A DNA stretch of 64,000 nucleotides from CAZJRB01 sp964547995 (GTDB lineage: Bacteria > Planctomycetota > Planctomycetia > Pirellulales > Thermoguttaceae), in the NCBI GenBank assembly GCA_964547995.1, contig CAZJRB010000015.1, positions 31,617 to 95,616 on the forward strand, in the 5' to 3' direction. Shown one piece after another: positions 62,688 to 64,000 of the stretch (position 1 is its first letter; each line of letters starts with the position of its first letter). The position numbers and the translations under genes are program-made. Below the pieces are notes generated by a model that saw nothing but the letters and a program-made list of their open reading frames with translations, was not told the origin of the DNA and did no database searches.

Positions 62688-62744
62688 GTAGGACGGGTCT
62701 CCTGACCCGTCACCCAACCAGACGGGTCAGGAGACCCGTCCTAC
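62688..62744. repeat. Perfect 23-bp inverted repeat
   Basis: 62688-62710 and 62722-62744 are exact reverse complements (GTAGGACGGGTCTCC...), 11-nt loop, in the gap between target and HRDC genes. Another dispersed palindrome; also a possible obstacle for transcription. Confidence 0.85.
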
Positions 62745-62782
62745 GACTACCACTCGCTCCGGTACAAACCTACGGCAGCTTC

Positions 62783-62802
62783 GGCCCGGCTCCGCTCGGG
62801 CC
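62783..62802 (-). other. Hairpin downstream of VR1
   Basis: GGCCCG-N8-CGGGCC, ~70 bp downstream (in the coding sense) of VR1. Retrohoming in the phage BPP-1 DGR uses a hairpin shortly after VR; this is a candidate by position only. Confidence 0.35.
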
Positions 62803-62846
62803 TGCGCATGCCTCCGGTTCGACCTCCGCTCGCTAACCTGCTTGCT

Positions 62847-64000
62847 CTACTTGCTGGATGCATCCACCCGAACTAGGGCCAGCCGGAAACCCAGGCTGTT
62901 GAACCGGTGGCCAGGGCTGTCGTGGCTACGAAACGCTGCCCGGCAGCGCCCCGGCGGGTTGCGCCAGCCGCCGCCGCGATGCACGCGGTACGAGCCTCCT
63001 GGCGGCCCCGTCGGATCGTTCGGCGGAGACTTCGCATAATAGTCTCCACCATACCAATCCGAACACCACTCCCATACATTCCCGTGCATATCGTAGAGGC
63101 CCCAGGCATTCGGTTTCCCTTGACCCACCGGGTGCGTCTTCCCGCCCGAATTGTCCTTGAACCAACCGTGCTGGGCAAGCAGCGCCGGGTTGTCCCCGAA
63201 ATAGAATGCCGTCGTCGTGCCCGCTCGACACGCGTACTCCCAGCCCGCCTCCGTCGGCAAGCCGAACAGCATCCCTTTCTTTTCAAACGCTGCATTCAAC
63301 TTCGCCAGGAACGGTTGAATATCGTTCCAGCTTACCTGCTCCACCGGATTGCCCCGGTCCTTGAACTTCGACGGGTTGCTGCCCATCACGGCTTCCCACT
63401 GAGCTTGTGTCACTTCGTACTTGCCCAGGTAGAACGGCCGGCTGATCTTCACCTTGTGCTGCGGACCTTCCGTCGGAATCCGCTCTTTCGCCCAACCCTC
63501 CGTTTCCTGAGATAGGGCAATTTGCCGCTCCGCCTCCGTCGACCCCATCAGAAACTCTCCTGCCGGGATCAGCACGAACTCCATCTTCACCCCGCCGGGT
63601 AGGTCGATGGCCAGCTCCTTCGGGATTTTCGGCTCTTTCGGGAGTCTCGGTTTCCCGGGTTTCTCCGGCAACGACTCCGCGATCTTGGCGATCTCCGCCA
63701 ACCGGCTTTCCGCCCTCGCCCGGGCAAAGGCTTTCGGCAACTCCGGCACTGCCTTCTCGTACCATTCGCCCGCGTGCAGCATCAGGGCGTTCTTTTCCGT
63801 GCCCTCGACCTTCTCGCTGAGCGACCACCAGGCGTCGGCAAGCCGGACCTGCTTTTCCGGATCGCCCGTACGACGGGCTTCCAAGCCCGTCGCTGCCCCG
63901 GGTTTTTCCGACGGGCTTGGAAGCCCGTCGTACGTTTCGGCGCAAAGCCTAAGCTCTTCGGCCGCTACGGCCTTCAAAGCGGGACTGCCGCACCGAGCCA
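62847..64000 (-). CDS. FGE-sulfatase fold protein, DGR target (N-terminus outside window)
   Basis: At least 384 residues; the frame stays open to the window edge (TTG 63977 is the first possible start inside). After a helical TPR-like part (LADAWWSLSEKVEG...HAGEWYEKAVPEL) and a Lys/Pro linker, the SUMF1/FGE domain begins (DLPGGVKMEFVLIPAGEF, MGSTEAE) and continues through SWNDIQPFLAKLN, LPTEAGWEYACRAGT and WGLYDMHGNVWEWCSD. The C-terminal ~42 residues are VR1. FGE-type C-type-lectin folds are typical DGR targets, variable residues lying on one exposed face. The formylglycine-forming Cys pair is not evident, so it is a binding protein, not an FGE enzyme. Confidence 0.9.
   Translation of the reverse strand, partial: ARCGSPALKAVAAEELRLCAETYDGLPSPSEKPGAATGLEARRTGDPEKQVRLADAWWSLSEKVEGTEKNALMLHAGEWYEKAVPELPKAFARARAESRLAEIAKIAESLPEKPGKPRLPKEPKIPKELAIDLPGGVKMEFVLIPAGEFLMGSTEAERQIALSQETEGWAKERIPTEGPQHKVKISRPFYLGKYEVTQAQWEAVMGSNPSKFKDRGNPVEQVSWNDIQPFLAKLNAAFEKKGMLFGLPTEAGWEYACRAGTTTAFYFGDNPALLAQHGWFKDNSGGKTHPVGQGKPNAWGLYDMHGNVWEWCSDWYGGDYYAKSPPNDPTGPPGGSYRVHRGGGWRNPPGRCRAAFRSHDSPGHRFNSLGFRLALVRVDASSK
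62873..63000 (-). repeat. DGR variable repeat 1 (VR1)
   Basis: 128 bp aligned gap-free to the TR (60991-61118). I count 16 differences, all at TR adenines (coding strand): e.g. VNRGGSW to VHRGGGW, FRNNNSPGNRNNN to FRSHDSPGHRFNS. Alignment stops abruptly at 63001 on the 5' side. Confidence 0.95.
63868..63933. repeat. Perfect 25-bp inverted repeat inside the DGR target CDS
   Basis: 63868-63892 and 63909-63933 are exact reverse complements (GTACGACGGGCTTCC...). It lies in frame inside the target gene and codes for residues around GLPSPSEKPGAATGLEARR. This is the same class of element as the intergenic palindromes. Confidence 0.85.

Overview
The window looks like a chromosomal segment of a planctomycete (Pirellulales-like). 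The evidence is two DUF1559 prepilin-like proteins, three TAT-exported Gfo/Idh/MocA oxidoreductases, two GH127-type secreted glycosidases, an FG-GAP repeat lipid/carbohydrate-type secretome, formylglycine-generating-enzyme (FGE) fold proteins, high GC, and many different palindromic intergenic repeats. The assignment rests on gene content only; no 16S rRNA or tRNA gene was seen.

Layout. 0-6 kb: end of a DUF1573-like gene, a lipoprotein that joins a nucleotidase-like domain to a tetraheme cytochrome, a sialate O-acetylesterase whose 3' end has been overrun by a fragment of an FGE-fold gene, and a GH127 enzyme. 5.9-14.8 kb, minus strand: nusA-infB-rbfA-HhH protein-TPR protein-yebC, a translation/transcription operon behind a good sigma70 promoter. 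15.8-17.4 kb: Nramp transporter. 17.5-26.1 kb: a five-gene SWIM / HEAT-like / MoxR ATPase / DUF5682 / VWA cluster behind its own promoter. 26.5-29.7 kb: two pseudopilin-like genes and a membrane HEAT protein with matching promoters and a clear terminator. 29.9-33.1 kb: argB-argD-argF. 33-49 kb: secreted oxidoreductases, FG-GAP, LRR, GH127, an ADGF-type deaminase, a glycosyltransferase and dapA. 49-56.5 kb: NTase-HD protein, HNH protein, GNAT plus an M16 peptidase pair, a beta-propeller and a thioredoxin-like protein. 56.5-60.8 kb: sbcD-sbcC.

The outstanding system is a diversity-generating retroelement (DGR) at 60.99-64.0 kb, read on the minus strand: an FGE-fold (C-type-lectin fold) target gene carrying a variable repeat (VR1), an HRDC-domain accessory gene in the place where many DGRs carry avd, a DGR-type reverse transcriptase (LGNLTSQ and YMDD motifs), and a template repeat (TR). 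TR and VR1 align over 128 bp without gaps and all 16 differences lie at adenines of the coding-strand TR, the hallmark of adenine mutagenesis and retrohoming. A second copy (VR2) lies 58 kb away at 2.5 kb, where 18 of 22 differences are at TR adenines; it sits in an FGE C-terminal fragment fused out of frame to the end of the esterase gene. The template itself overlaps the last codons of the RT gene.
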